A stretch of 51,405 bases of DNA, taken from assembly GCA_902773055.1 (NCBI GenBank), contig CACYCZ010000024.1:1-51405 (forward strand), in the 5' to 3' direction. The notes under the pieces were generated by a model that saw only the letters and a list, made by a program, of their open reading frames with translations, ran no database searches and had not been told where the DNA came from. Source of the DNA: an uncultured Bacteroidales bacterium. Its GTDB lineage: Bacteria; Bacteroidota; Bacteroidia; Bacteroidales; Bacteroidaceae. Below, one piece after another: positions 18,430 to 29,945 of the stretch; the stretch's first letter is position 1, and each line of letters opens with the position of its first letter. Position numbers and translations under genes: made by a program.

Positions 18430-18483
18430 ATTCTGTTTAAGAAATTATTTAATTGTTGGAATTTACTATGGGGTTATCTCATA

Positions 18484-18491
18484 CAAAGATA
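18484..18491 (-). promoter_or_regulatory. -7 promoter element for the Na/Pi cotransporter
   Basis: TATCTTTG on the minus strand lies 54 bases before the ATG. Confidence 0.45.
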
Positions 18492-18754
18492 ATAAAATGT
18501 ATCAAAATATTTGCAGCTGTGCTAATAAAAATACGCGGAAATGTTGTAGGTTTTCTGTAGCAGGGCCGTAATAGCATTTCCCCGACGGATTCAACACAAG
18601 GATGCCGACTGAATGGGGCTTGGTAACGGGATGTTTTGTAATTGGCTATGCATCTGGCGTATTCAGATATATTGTTACGAAATCTTGTTATATCCATGTT
18701 GGCAAAGTATGTGTCCTGGGTGAAAAATGGTATCGTATGCCCAGAAAGTTTATG

Positions 18755-18846
18755 TTTCCCGCTGGTGAACGTATATTCACTGTCGGGAAACATACGTTCA
18801 GCGACGGCAAACTTACATTCACCATCGCTGAACATAAACATTCTCC
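18755..18846. repeat. Array of TTC...GAA palindromes at 21-bp spacing (locus C)
   Basis: Degenerate units begin at 18755, 18776, 18797 and 18818 (exactly 21 bp apart). A weaker one starts near 18839, and perhaps one at 18734. Each unit has an inverted TTC...GAA pair (for example TTCACTGTCGGGAA at 18776-18789) followed by an AT-rich CATA-type segment. Because 21 is divisible by three, all frames read as a seven-residue pseudo-repeat, which makes spurious open frames. The array lies between the 3' end of the sialidase-like gene and the 5' end of the Na/Pi gene. The rest of the 505-bp gap (18492-18730) holds nothing I recognise. Confidence 0.75.
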
Positions 18847-18934
18847 CCGTGAAAATATTGTTGTATCGCTGTAGAATAGTTTTTCTCCAGGGGAGTACAA
18901 AAAAAATATATGGGTTGGTCTGAAACTGCTTGCG

Positions 18935-19972
18935 CTAAAAGGCAAGCAGTGTTTTCAGTGGAATTTTGGCCAGGTATATATCTGGGCGTCTGCTCTCATG
19001 GGCAGAATAATAACTCATCCATAAATACTTGCCGTCAAGAATCATGCCAGGATAGCTGGTGTCACCTCCTGAAGGTAAGACCAGAATGTGCTGAAAGGTG
19101 CCGGAGCGCAGATTACCCTTGAATACGGAAGTGGTGCACCAACGTGGGTTGAGATGGCTTCTTGTACCTGCGATAATGCAGGTGTCGTTCAGTACGACAA
19201 AATCGGGACCTCCTAACCTGAAGGGTATGTCCTTAAAATGCCAGTCTTTGTAAGGGGCAGGGCATGTTCCCCAAAGCCCGTTGTTGTTTTTGCCGTCACG
19301 TCTGAGCATTAATCCCATTTGACCGTCAGGCAGGAAACGGATGGTTGCTTCTGTGGGAATATCTGAAATATTGAATTCATGAATCTTTTTGTAATTCAAT
19401 CCGTCGCGTGTACTCATCAGCCACAGGCCATTCTTGCCGTCCTTGTATCTGAAGTAGTTGACGGTGTAGCCTGTTCCTTCTTGCCAGGTTGTGCGCCATA
19501 TCCAGTCTGACAGATGCTCGTTTTGTCCTTCCAGGGTGCATGCCTGTGCAGCAGTGAAGTTGATGCCGTCCCGGCTGTAGCTGACGTGGGGAATGTGTGT
19601 CACAAGTTTCCTGTCTTTGTATATGGAAACACCGATAGAAACCATCAGTTCGCCAGAAGGGGTAATACTGAGCTGCGGGTCGCGAAAGTCTTGTCCCTCT
19701 GCTCCAAGAAGACATATGGATTTCCATTTTTTACCGTTTGAGGAAGTTATAATGCGGATCTTTCCTTCAGCCTTGCCGTCGGCATCAAAAACATGGCCCT
19801 TGCCTTCGCGGAAAGCACAATAGAATTTGTTTCTGTATTTGACAAGTGAGGTAAAAGAGTTGTATTCACTGTTAGCCCATATCTTGTTGACGGTGTAATT
19901 TATCTCTTTTGCGTGGGAGGGTATGCTGACTGACAGCAGAATGAAAATGAGAAAAGCTATTGTCCTGTTCAT
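18935..19972 (-). CDS. Exported sialidase-fold (BNR) protein
   Basis: The protein has 345 residues with a signal peptide (MNRTIAFLIFILLSVSIPSHA). The mature part has a beta-propeller character: repeated short strands, Ser/Asp-box-like turns (SSNGKKWKSICLL, SYSRDGINFT, STRDGLNYKK) about 50-60 residues apart, FREGKGH near the N-terminus where sialidases carry the first arginine, and GGDTSYPGMI near the C-terminus. That supports a sialidase/neuraminidase superfamily fold. I cannot confirm the full Arg triad and Tyr/Glu nucleophile, so calling it an active sialidase is inference. It may be the distal gene of the trmD-to-YolD group (65-bp gap). Confidence 0.65.
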   Translation of the reverse strand: MNRTIAFLIFILLSVSIPSHAKEINYTVNKIWANSEYNSFTSLVKYRNKFYCAFREGKGHVFDADGKAEGKIRIITSSNGKKWKSICLLGAEGQDFRDPQLSITPSGELMVSIGVSIYKDRKLVTHIPHVSYSRDGINFTAAQACTLEGQNEHLSDWIWRTTWQEGTGYTVNYFRYKDGKNGLWLMSTRDGLNYKKIHEFNISDIPTEATIRFLPDGQMGLMLRRDGKNNNGLWGTCPAPYKDWHFKDIPFRLGGPDFVVLNDTCIIAGTRSHLNPRWCTTSVFKGNLRSGTFQHILVLPSGGDTSYPGMILDGKYLWMSYYSAHESRRPDIYLAKIPLKTLLAF

Positions 19973-20037
19973 GAATATATGTGTTTTATGATTTACTTGA
20001 TATAATAGTCGTAGAGAGGAAATATGGTTTGTTGCCC

Positions 20038-20229
20038 TTACTGCTGAAGATGCTTGGCCGCCGATGTCTGGAGCTCTTCAGTATCAGATATGGAAAATGC
20101 CGCGACATTGGGCTCGAAAGAATGAAACACTGCAGCCCTCTGGTTTAACGGCATGCGTGGATGCAGAGTGTTGTTGTCAAGGGGATTGCTTAATCCGATA
20201 ATGTCATCATATTCATTAATGTCCGTCAT
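20038..20229 (-). CDS. YolD-like small protein
   Basis: This 63-residue protein starts MTDINEYDDIIGLSNPL. The pattern YDDII-L-(about 12)-HPRMPLNQRAAVFHSF matches my memory of short YolD-like proteins in gut anaerobes (YDDIIxLPHHxSxxxPxMxxxxRAAQFAPFA), where they often lie near Y-family DNA polymerases or SOS genes. The biochemical role is unknown. Here it follows the EamA exporter by 27 bp on the same strand, and no polymerase is in the window. The second half is shorter than usual. Confidence 0.6.
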   Translation of the reverse strand: MTDINEYDDIIGLSNPLDNNTLHPRMPLNQRAAVFHSFEPNVAAFSISDTEELQTSAAKHLQQ

Positions 20230-20256
20230 GAATTTCGCAGAAAGGAAGATGCTGTT

Positions 20257-21159
20257 TTATGTTTTTTTCAAACTGACAATGTATACACCAGTCAAACAAA
20301 GTATGGTAGCTATTATGTTCTGTCCGGTTAATGTGGCAACACCGATAATGATACTGCTTATGGCAGCTACGACAGGTTGCATATAATTGTACATGGACAC
20401 GACAGGAGCCGTTACACGTTTTTGCCCGATAATCAGCAGTAGGTAGGCCAATCCAGTGGCAAAAAGGATGATATAGCCTAATTGGCACCAGCCTGTCAGA
20501 CTGAGAAGGTGCCACGGAGTGTTGATCATGTCAGGGAGGGTCAATGGTGTCATGACAATAGCCGAAAACAGGAAAAGCCATTTCATCAAGGTTATGACAT
20601 GATATTTGCTTAGTACATTGGTGAAAAGCAATAGATAAAGGGCACCGAAAATCTGGGATGCAATCATAAGGGAATTACCCAACAGGGGGTTGGAAGCATC
20701 CCGGTTTCCAGATTCTGTAAGAACAAAGAGCAAGGCTCCAATAAATCCAATGGTGATACCTAAGGTCTGGGTAGCGGAGATTTTTTCTTTAAGTAAAATT
20801 CTGCCGAGGACAATAGTAAAAATAGGAGCCATACTGCAGATTACGCTTCCGTCAAGAGGGCTGGTGTAGCTAAGTCCCATAATGATGCAGGACTGGTTGC
20901 CCGTATTGATCAGCATGGATGCAAGGAAAAGCTTCTTTAAGTCTGAAAATGAAACTTTTTCTCGGGGGGCGTAGCGTGCAGGGATGATGAAGGCTATTGC
21001 CCAAAAGAGAATACAGCCTCCAACCATCTTTATGCCACAGAGAGCCCATCCAGAGAGGATACACCCTATCAGGAGAGTCTTGCAAATGGTTGCATATAGA
21101 CCCCAGATAAGGTTGGCACCGAACAGGGCAATATGTCCTTCTATCTGTTTGTTTCTCAT
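20257..21159 (-). CDS. EamA/DMT-family exporter
   Basis: This drug/metabolite transporter has 300 residues and ten predicted membrane helices in two EamA repeats. The first repeat starts HIALFGANLIWGLYATICK; the second starts LLGNSLMIASQIFGALYLLL. The conserved GLSYTSPLDGSVICSMAPIFTIVLGRILLKEK segment closes the first repeat and NYMQPVVAAISSIIIG the second. Such proteins export amino acids, nucleotides or other metabolites; the substrate cannot be told. It lies 30 bp after the acid phosphatase gene and probably shares its transcript. Confidence 0.88.
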   Translation of the reverse strand: MRNKQIEGHIALFGANLIWGLYATICKTLLIGCILSGWALCGIKMVGGCILFWAIAFIIPARYAPREKVSFSDLKKLFLASMLINTGNQSCIIMGLSYTSPLDGSVICSMAPIFTIVLGRILLKEKISATQTLGITIGFIGALLFVLTESGNRDASNPLLGNSLMIASQIFGALYLLLFTNVLSKYHVITLMKWLFLFSAIVMTPLTLPDMINTPWHLLSLTGWCQLGYIILFATGLAYLLLIIGQKRVTAPVVSMYNYMQPVVAAISSIIIGVATLTGQNIIATILCLTGVYIVSLKKT

Positions 21160-21189
21160 TAATTGATAAAAAGTAGTAGGAGAGAGAGG

Positions 21190-21936
21190 TTATTTGCCTT
21201 TTCTCTTATTCTTGAATTCCCTGACGGCCTTCTTATAGCTTTTTTGCCATTGGCGCACTCCTACGAGTCTGGCAAATGCAGTGCCGGCAGCGAGGCGTGC
21301 GGCGTCAATGTCTGACTGATAGTGAAATCCTACAATAGTGCGGCTTTGTCCCAACTCGTAGCCTGTTTTGTATATGTCGTTCTGATGCTCGACATCAATA
21401 GAGGCTAAGAGAAGAGCTGTTGTCCAATAGCGTATTGTGTGTCCGGAAGGGTATGAGGTCCAGTCGTCAGCATGCTCCTGGTTGGGGACAGGAGTGGGCT
21501 CGCCAAAATATTGGTATGGACGTTGGCGGTGGTAGATATCTTTAGCTTTTGTGATACACAGCCGGGCTGTGGTATAGGTGCGAAATATCAAATCAGACAA
21601 TATAGGGTAATTCTCGGGGGTAAGGTCACACTGCATGGCCTCACCGAAGCGTTTCATGATATATCTGAGGGTAATAGATGTATCAGCAACAGCGACATGA
21701 CCGCGAGATGTCTGACGGATTTTTTTACCGGCTGCATACACACAACTGTCATTAATAAAGATAGGGTCTTTGACTGAGGGCGCCGGTGGGAGATATGTCG
21801 TGACGTCAGGCATTTCCTGTACAGACAGGAAATAGCGTGCTTTTTCAACAGAGTTGCTGCTTTGGGCAGAAAGGAGAAGGGCAGGTTGCAGAAAACAGAT
21901 TAAGATTATAAAACGGGAAATTGAATACAATTTCAT
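21190..21936 (-). CDS. Class A-type acid phosphatase (PAP2 superfamily)
   Basis: The protein is 248 residues with a signal peptide (MKLYSISRFIILICFLQPALLLSAQ). The vanadium-haloperoxidase/PAP2 signature of class A nonspecific acid phosphatases is complete: KDIYHRQRP, then YPSGHTI, then SRTIVGFHYQSD. The His of the last motif forms the phospho-enzyme intermediate and the His of PSGH is the acid. It probably removes phosphate from organic phosphomonoesters in the periplasm. The neighbours upstream are another phosphatase and a phosphoesterase, which suggests phosphate scavenging. Confidence 0.9.
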   Translation of the reverse strand: MKLYSISRFIILICFLQPALLLSAQSSNSVEKARYFLSVQEMPDVTTYLPPAPSVKDPIFINDSCVYAAGKKIRQTSRGHVAVADTSITLRYIMKRFGEAMQCDLTPENYPILSDLIFRTYTTARLCITKAKDIYHRQRPYQYFGEPTPVPNQEHADDWTSYPSGHTIRYWTTALLLASIDVEHQNDIYKTGYELGQSRTIVGFHYQSDIDAARLAAGTAFARLVGVRQWQKSYKKAVREFKNKRKGK

Positions 21937-21960
21937 GGTGAATGATGTATTTTATAAAAG

Positions 21961-22743
21961 TTACAAATGTTTTTGTATGATATCAAGAAGCATATGAAGA
22001 TTGGCCGGATTATTGGCAGCCAAAATACCACTGTGTTTTTCAAATGTAAGTTTTTTACCTTCCAAATCCGTAATGATACCACCGGCTTCTGTCACGATCA
22101 ATGAAGCGGCAGAGAAATCCCATAGGCTCAGGAGATACTCAAAATATAATTCACAACGTCCGGCCGCTAGGTAACAAAGCTCAGGCGCGCAGGCTCCAAA
22201 GCGTCGTATGTCATTACACTGTTTGAAGGTGTCTGTTATAATGCTTGCACATATATCGGCATACTCTTTATGGTATACAGACAAAGCCGTACACATGATG
22301 CTGTCTTGAAAATTTCTGTCAGAAACATGTATGGGTGTGTTATTTATGAAAGCACCACGGTTTTTCTCCGCAGTGTACATTTCATCAGTGGATGGTATAT
22401 AGATTACTCCGAGAAGTATGTCTGTCTGATGTTTTAACCCGACACATATCGCGCATTGGTCAAATCCCCTGCTGTAGTTGGATGTTCCGTCTATGGGGTC
22501 AATAATCCAAGTGTACTTCTGAGAATTGTCTTGTAGATCCTTTTCTTCACAGAAAAACCCACTCTCAGGTAGCAATCGGGACAGTTCTTTGCACAGAAAG
22601 TCTTGTACAGCGAGGTCAGTAGAGGTGACAATGTTAGAAAAACCGCCTTTTTGCGTAACTTCAAAAGAGTTTGACCGCATGAGAGATGCAGCTTTTCTCA
22701 CGATACTGACAGTGGTCGGGAGTAATTGTTTTGAATATATCAT
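21961..22743 (-). CDS. Inositol monophosphatase-family phosphatase
   Basis: This 260-residue protein is a lithium-sensitive Mg2+ phosphatase of the SuhB/IMPase/CysQ type. Metal-binding motifs are FFCEEKDL (Glu), WIIDPIDGTSNYSRG (DPxDG) and LWDFSAASLIVTEAGG (the WD...A...EAGG motif). IMPases generally hydrolyse inositol-1-phosphate or related sugar phosphates, whereas CysQ uses 3'-phosphoadenosine 5'-phosphate. The sequence here looks closer to SuhB but I cannot exclude other substrates. No signal peptide, so cytoplasmic. It lies 14 bp after the metallophosphoesterase and 24 bp before the acid phosphatase. Confidence 0.87.
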   Translation of the reverse strand: MIYSKQLLPTTVSIVRKAASLMRSNSFEVTQKGGFSNIVTSTDLAVQDFLCKELSRLLPESGFFCEEKDLQDNSQKYTWIIDPIDGTSNYSRGFDQCAICVGLKHQTDILLGVIYIPSTDEMYTAEKNRGAFINNTPIHVSDRNFQDSIMCTALSVYHKEYADICASIITDTFKQCNDIRRFGACAPELCYLAAGRCELYFEYLLSLWDFSAASLIVTEAGGIITDLEGKKLTFEKHSGILAANNPANLHMLLDIIQKHL

Positions 22744-22757
22744 CTTAAATTTGGAAA

Positions 22758-23748
22758 TTAGTTAAACGTGACGACGAAACCATCGCCCTTGTAGTTTGCA
22801 CCGACACAATATTGAATGGCTGTTGGTGAAAACCTTTCAATGAAGAAATGGTGACAATGTCCGCTCAGAATACCTTTTAATGCTGTTTGCTCCTTGAGCC
22901 ATGCTGTAAAATCCAGCGTAGTCTTATCTGCTTTTTGGGATACAGATATTCTCCTCCATTCTGCCTGAGGTTCAACTGTTGAATAGGTTGGCTCGCGTAG
23001 TTCGTTGAATTGGTCGGTAAATTCGTTGGGAGCTCCGCATAAAGCTACGTTGGGACGTGCTTTTGACATATTGAACTTGCAGTGCTTAGGAGTGTAGAAT
23101 GGTATATGGCACAAAAGAATGACAGGCAAATCCTTTTTCATTTCTTTTTCAACAAAGGCAAATTGCTCTTCTGTAACGTAGAAATAGGAATTATCAATAC
23201 TTACGAAGTTTATGCCGTTCTGTTCGTAGGCGTAGTAGTCAATATTATGAGGATAGACGGATTGCACTTGCTTGAAGCTGTTGGCTTTATAGGCGGCGTC
23301 ATGATGTGCTTCCTGAAGATAAATGTTAAATTCATGGTTTCCTACTGCGGTTATCCAATTTTCATGCTTGAAATATGATGCCGTGAGGTCCAGATTCGCT
23401 TCGGTAATGAAGTCGTAGATATCTCCAGTATGGATTAGTTGGAGTTGGTTTTCTTTGGCATACTGAATAGATGCTGTCAAAAAATATTCTGCCCAAGGAG
23501 AGTTCGTATATCTGCGTGCAGCGAGATATCTTTTCAGTTCGTCGTCTCTCTTGTCAACTCTTACGAGATGAGTATCAGATATGTGCAGAGCCTTAAAGGG
23601 AGTCTTTAGTCCTACTGGAATTTCTATTTCTTTCAGGTTCATTGCATTAAATGCAGTTTCCCGCGTTACTTCTGCATGAACATAGCTCGGAAGTTGTTCG
23701 GCGGCTAATATGCCGGTAATTCCAGAAAGTGATTTAAGGAATGTTCTT

Positions 23749-23756
<8 letters not shown>
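22758..23756 (-). CDS. Exported calcineurin-like metallophosphoesterase
   Basis: The protein is 332 residues from [12 protein letters not shown], a Tat-like or Sec export signal (RRTFLK) leading to a hydrophobic stretch. The metallophosphoesterase motifs are in order: LHISDTHLV (DxH), HTGDIYDF (GDxxD variant), AVGNHEF (GNHE), LCHIPFY (H) and SGHCHHFF (GHxH). They bind two metal ions. The substrate is unknown. The start overlaps the end of trmD by 8 bp; a start two codons earlier exists, but MNRRTF is the usual beginning of such signals. Confidence 0.85.
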
Positions 23757-26539
<2,783 letters not shown>

Positions 26540-26628
26540 AGACCTCCCGCCCTCGGGGGATACATGAAACACTCCCTGTTCGGACATCCTGGGCCAAAGC
26601 CTCAAGGTTTCGGAATTACATAAAGATG

Positions 26629-28635
26629 TCAGGCTTGTGTTTCTTGTTTTTCTGTTTCCTGAAGTTTCAGCATTTGGTCGCGATACATGGCTGCTTCTAT
26701 GAAGTCAAACTGTTTTGCTGCGTTTTCCATTTTGCGCCGAAGTGATTCAACGGTCTCCTTGGAGGGAATGTGATATGGAGTTTCAGTGTGTTCTTGGGCA
26801 GATGTCATGCTGTCGGGGTAATCTGTTTCATGATAATCTGCAGCGATGAGCTCGCGACTGATATCCTTGCGTATTTGTGTGGGGATGATATGGTGTTCTT
26901 CATTATATTTCATTTGTTTGGCGCGGCGGCGGTTGGTTTCTTCAATTGTTTTCTGCATGCTTTCGGTAATATTGTCGGCATACATGATGACCCTGCCGTG
27001 CACATTGCGCGCAGCCCGGCCTGCAGTCTGCGTCAGCGACCGATGGCTTCGGAGAAAACCTTCTTTGTCGGCGTCAAGGATGGCTACCAGAGAGACTTCC
27101 GGGAGGTCAAGTCCTTCGCGTAGCAGGTTGACGCCGACGAGTACTTGGATGATACCTTGGCGAAGGTCGCCGAGAATCTTGACTCGTTCCAAGGTGTCAA
27201 CGTCACTGTGGATGTAGCTTGTGCGGATGCCGTTATCCAAGAAATATTGTGTAAGATCCTCTGCCATACGTTTTGTCAGCGTAGTAACCAATACGCGTTC
27301 ATCGCGTTCCCGGCATACTTCTACTTCCTCCATGAGGTCATCGAGCTGGTGCATTGTGGGGCGTATGGTGATTTCGGGATCCAGAAGTCCGGTGGGACGG
27401 ATAACCTGGTCAACGACTATTCCTTCACTCCGGCTCAGTTCAAACTCAGCAGGTGTGGCACTGATAAATATTGTTTGGTGCACCATGTTCCAGAACTCTT
27501 CTTCTTTAAGGGGGCGGTTGTCTAATGCGGCAGGCAGACGCCAACCGTATTCTACTAATGACACCTTGCGTGAACGGTCTCCTCCGTACATTGCCCTAAG
27601 TTGAGGCACTGTTACGTGGCTTTCATCGATGACAAGCAAAAAGTCTTTAGGAAAAAAATCCAGGAGACAGTAAGGGCGTGTCCCAGGTTGTCGCCCGTCA
27701 AAGTAACGGCTGTAATTCTCTATGCCGCTGCAGTGTCCTAACTCGCGAATCATTTCTACGTCGTATGTCACGCGTTCGTGCAGACGGTTGGCTTCATGCG
27801 TTTTTCCTTCATCCCGAAGTTGACTTTCTCTGATAAAAAGGTCATCTTCGATTTGTTTTGTAGCAGTGTGTATGGTTTCTTGTGTAGTTAGGAACAGGTT
27901 GGCAGGATATATTCTATATTCGTCAAAATCAGCTATCTTTCTGCCTGTAATGCTGTCAACGATATCAATGCTGTCGATGATGTCATCCCAGAAAGAAACT
28001 CTGATGACATCATCAGAATAAGCCAAAAAAATTCTTACACTGTCACCTTTTACAGAAAAATTTCCTCGTTGAGGAGCCGCATCGTTTCGTACGTATTGTG
28101 AGCCTACCAGTTTTTTTAGCAGGGTGTTCATTGACATCACGCATTCCCTCTTTAGGGAAATAACGTTCTCATAGAAGGCGCTGGGATTCCCCATACCATA
28201 TATACAGCTTATGGATGCAATGACAATGACATCTTTGCGTCCGGACAGCAGTGACGACGTGGCTGCCAGTCGGAGTTTGTCAATATCCTCGTTGATGGCG
28301 AGATCCTTTTCTATATATGTATCGGTAGAGGCGATATATGCCTCAGGTTGATAATAGTCGTAGTAGGATACGTAGTACTCTACGGCATTATGAGGAAAAA
28401 AGCCCTTGAATTCGGTATATAATTGAGCCGCCAGCGTCTTGTTGTGGCTTAGAATCAGGGTAGGCTTATTGATATTCTTAATTACATTGGCAATTGTAAA
28501 TGTTTTCCCCGAACCTGTAACACCAAGTAGTGTTTGTGCGGGTACGCCATCCAGTATACCACGGGTCAGTTCTTTAATCGCCTGTGGCTGATCTCCCTTG
28601 GGCTGGTAATCTGAAATCAGTTCAAATGTAGGCAT
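26629..28635 (-). CDS. uvrB: Excinuclease ABC subunit B
   Basis: UvrB verifies DNA damage and positions UvrC during nucleotide excision repair. From MPTFELISDYQPKGDQP it has 668 residues; a start six codons upstream is possible but lies over the promoter. Visible parts are Walker A GVTGSGKTFTIAN, the beta-hairpin region YYVSYYDYYQPEAYI, VIDESHVT, ATPAEFEL, GVNLLREGLDLPEV, QTAGRAARN and the C-terminal UVR motif (MENAAKQFDFIEAAMYRDQM) that contacts UvrC. The gap to convergent ligA (26540-26628) holds only a weak C-rich/G-rich hairpin. Confidence 0.95.
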   Translation of the reverse strand: MPTFELISDYQPKGDQPQAIKELTRGILDGVPAQTLLGVTGSGKTFTIANVIKNINKPTLILSHNKTLAAQLYTEFKGFFPHNAVEYYVSYYDYYQPEAYIASTDTYIEKDLAINEDIDKLRLAATSSLLSGRKDVIVIASISCIYGMGNPSAFYENVISLKRECVMSMNTLLKKLVGSQYVRNDAAPQRGNFSVKGDSVRIFLAYSDDVIRVSFWDDIIDSIDIVDSITGRKIADFDEYRIYPANLFLTTQETIHTATKQIEDDLFIRESQLRDEGKTHEANRLHERVTYDVEMIRELGHCSGIENYSRYFDGRQPGTRPYCLLDFFPKDFLLVIDESHVTVPQLRAMYGGDRSRKVSLVEYGWRLPAALDNRPLKEEEFWNMVHQTIFISATPAEFELSRSEGIVVDQVIRPTGLLDPEITIRPTMHQLDDLMEEVEVCRERDERVLVTTLTKRMAEDLTQYFLDNGIRTSYIHSDVDTLERVKILGDLRQGIIQVLVGVNLLREGLDLPEVSLVAILDADKEGFLRSHRSLTQTAGRAARNVHGRVIMYADNITESMQKTIEETNRRRAKQMKYNEEHHIIPTQIRKDISRELIAADYHETDYPDSMTSAQEHTETPYHIPSKETVESLRRKMENAAKQFDFIEAAMYRDQMLKLQETEKQETQA

Positions 28636-28641
28636 AATATG

Positions 28642-28649
28642 CAAAAGTA
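28642..28649 (-). promoter_or_regulatory. -7 promoter element for uvrB
   Basis: TACTTTTG on the minus strand ends only six bases before the uvrB ATG, so the 5' leader would be a few bases long at most. Confidence 0.45.
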
Positions 28650-28693
28650 GCAAAAATTACGGATTTCATTTAATTAAATCAAAATAAAGTAGC

Positions 28694-28701
28694 TACATTT
28701 G
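28694..28701 (+). promoter_or_regulatory. -7 promoter element for the histidine kinase
   Basis: TACATTTG lies 21 bases before the ATG at 28723, divergent from uvrB. Confidence 0.4.
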
Positions 28702-28722
28702 TGATTTGAAAAACGATTAAAG

Positions 28723-29880
28723 ATGCAGTGGACTCAGCGAAACCGTAATGTCAAATACCTCTTGATTCTCGTTGCCATATGTATAGCGACTTTTTTTCTG
28801 GTCTATTCCCATATTCTTGTCAAAGGGCTAAAAGATGAGGCTTCAGCTAAAATGACAGTTTGGGCTGATGCTATGTCAGCTTTGGACCGGGCTGATGAAG
28901 ATACAGACCTTGATCTCGTTCTTAGTGTTATTAAGAACAACAATACGATTCCTATTATTGTCCTCAACGGTAAAGGTGAAATAGAGCAGTACCGTAACCT
29001 TTCTCTTCGTCATGCCCAGAGTCATGCAGATACAATTGCCTATCTGCAGGACAGAGTAAAGGGTATGCGCCAATATGGCTATGCTATCACTAGTCCTACC
29101 AGCGACAGCACGTCTTACATGGAAATACTGTATGAAGATTCCCGCATACTCAAGCAACTTGCATATTTCCCTTATATCCAATTAGCCATCTTGCTGGTAT
29201 TTGTATTGATTATCATTGTGACCCTGTTGTCACTTAAGCGGGCAGAGCAGAACAGTGTATGGGTTGGTCTGACAAAGGAGACTGCCCACCAGTTGGGCAC
29301 CCCGATATCCTCTCTGATGGCATGGAGTGAGGTGCTGAAGGAATCCTATCCTGATGATCAAATCATTCCAGAGATTGACAAAGATGTCAAACGGCTGCAG
29401 CTTATTGCTGACCGTTTCTCCAAGGTCGGTTCGGCTCCGGAGATGATTGATACTGATGTGAAAGATGTAATCTGGCATGTCGTAAATTATATTACCAAGC
29501 GCTTTGTAAAGGTCAGCATAACCTGTAATCTTCCTGCTACTGATGTCCATACCTTACTGTGCGCATCGTTGTTTGAATGGGTTATAGAGAATCTGTGCAA
29601 GAATGCCATCGATGCCATGGAAGGAAGTGGGCATATAACCATAACAATGCACGAACTGACGGATAAAATAAGCATAGATATAACAGACTCGGGAAAGGGT
29701 ATTCCGAAGAATCGTTTTAATATGGTGTTTGCTCCCGGTTATACAACGAAGAATCGTGGGTGGGGGCTGGGCCTGTCGTTGTCAAAGCGCATCATAGAGG
29801 ACTATCATCATGGTACTATTTATGTTAAGTCTTCTGAGCCTGGTAAGGGAACGACATTCCGTATAGATTTGAGGAAATGA
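28723..29880 (+). CDS. Membrane sensor histidine kinase (orphan)
   Basis: The protein is 385 residues. Membrane helices are at about residues 11-30 (YLLILVAICIATFFLVYS) and 147-168 (IQLAILLVFVLIIIVTLLSL); between them is a ~115-residue periplasmic sensor region. The cytoplasmic part has an H-box with the phospho-acceptor His (TKETAHQLGTPISSLMAW), N-box ENLCKNAIDAM, G1 DSGKGIP, F-box MVFAPGYTT and G2 GWGLGLSLSKRI. The QLGTPISSL H-box is a form I associate with Bacteroidetes kinases. No response regulator is adjacent, so its partner and signal are unknown. Confidence 0.88.
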   Translation: MQWTQRNRNVKYLLILVAICIATFFLVYSHILVKGLKDEASAKMTVWADAMSALDRADEDTDLDLVLSVIKNNNTIPIIVLNGKGEIEQYRNLSLRHAQSHADTIAYLQDRVKGMRQYGYAITSPTSDSTSYMEILYEDSRILKQLAYFPYIQLAILLVFVLIIIVTLLSLKRAEQNSVWVGLTKETAHQLGTPISSLMAWSEVLKESYPDDQIIPEIDKDVKRLQLIADRFSKVGSAPEMIDTDVKDVIWHVVNYITKRFVKVSITCNLPATDVHTLLCASLFEWVIENLCKNAIDAMEGSGHITITMHELTDKISIDITDSGKGIPKNRFNMVFAPGYTTKNRGWGLGLSLSKRIIEDYHHGTIYVKSSEPGKGTTFRIDLRK

Positions 29881-29887
29881 AAAAAAT

Positions 29888-29919
29888 ACTCTCTCACAGT
29901 TTTAGAGAAGTGAGAGAGT
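29888..29919 (-). terminator. Rho-independent terminator after the phosphoesterase operon
   Basis: The 10-bp perfect inverted repeat ACTCTCTCAC/GTGAGAGAGT has a 12-nt loop. On the minus strand it is followed by a T-run (ATTTTTT). It begins 26 bases past the phosphoesterase stop and may also slow transcripts from the kinase. Confidence 0.75.
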
Positions 29920-29945
29920 GAAATGGATAAGAGTTTTAGTCTGTG

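Noticed and set aside
18602-18945. Several overlapping 85-120-codon frames in the gap before the Na/Pi gene, with seven-residue repeats
   Set aside because: The 21-bp DNA repeat is divisible by three and produces repeat-like text in all frames on both strands. None has a credible start or similarity.
26540-26628. Terminator between ligA and uvrB
   Set aside because: Only a short CCCGCC/GGGGG pairing without a T-run is visible, too weak to report as a feature.
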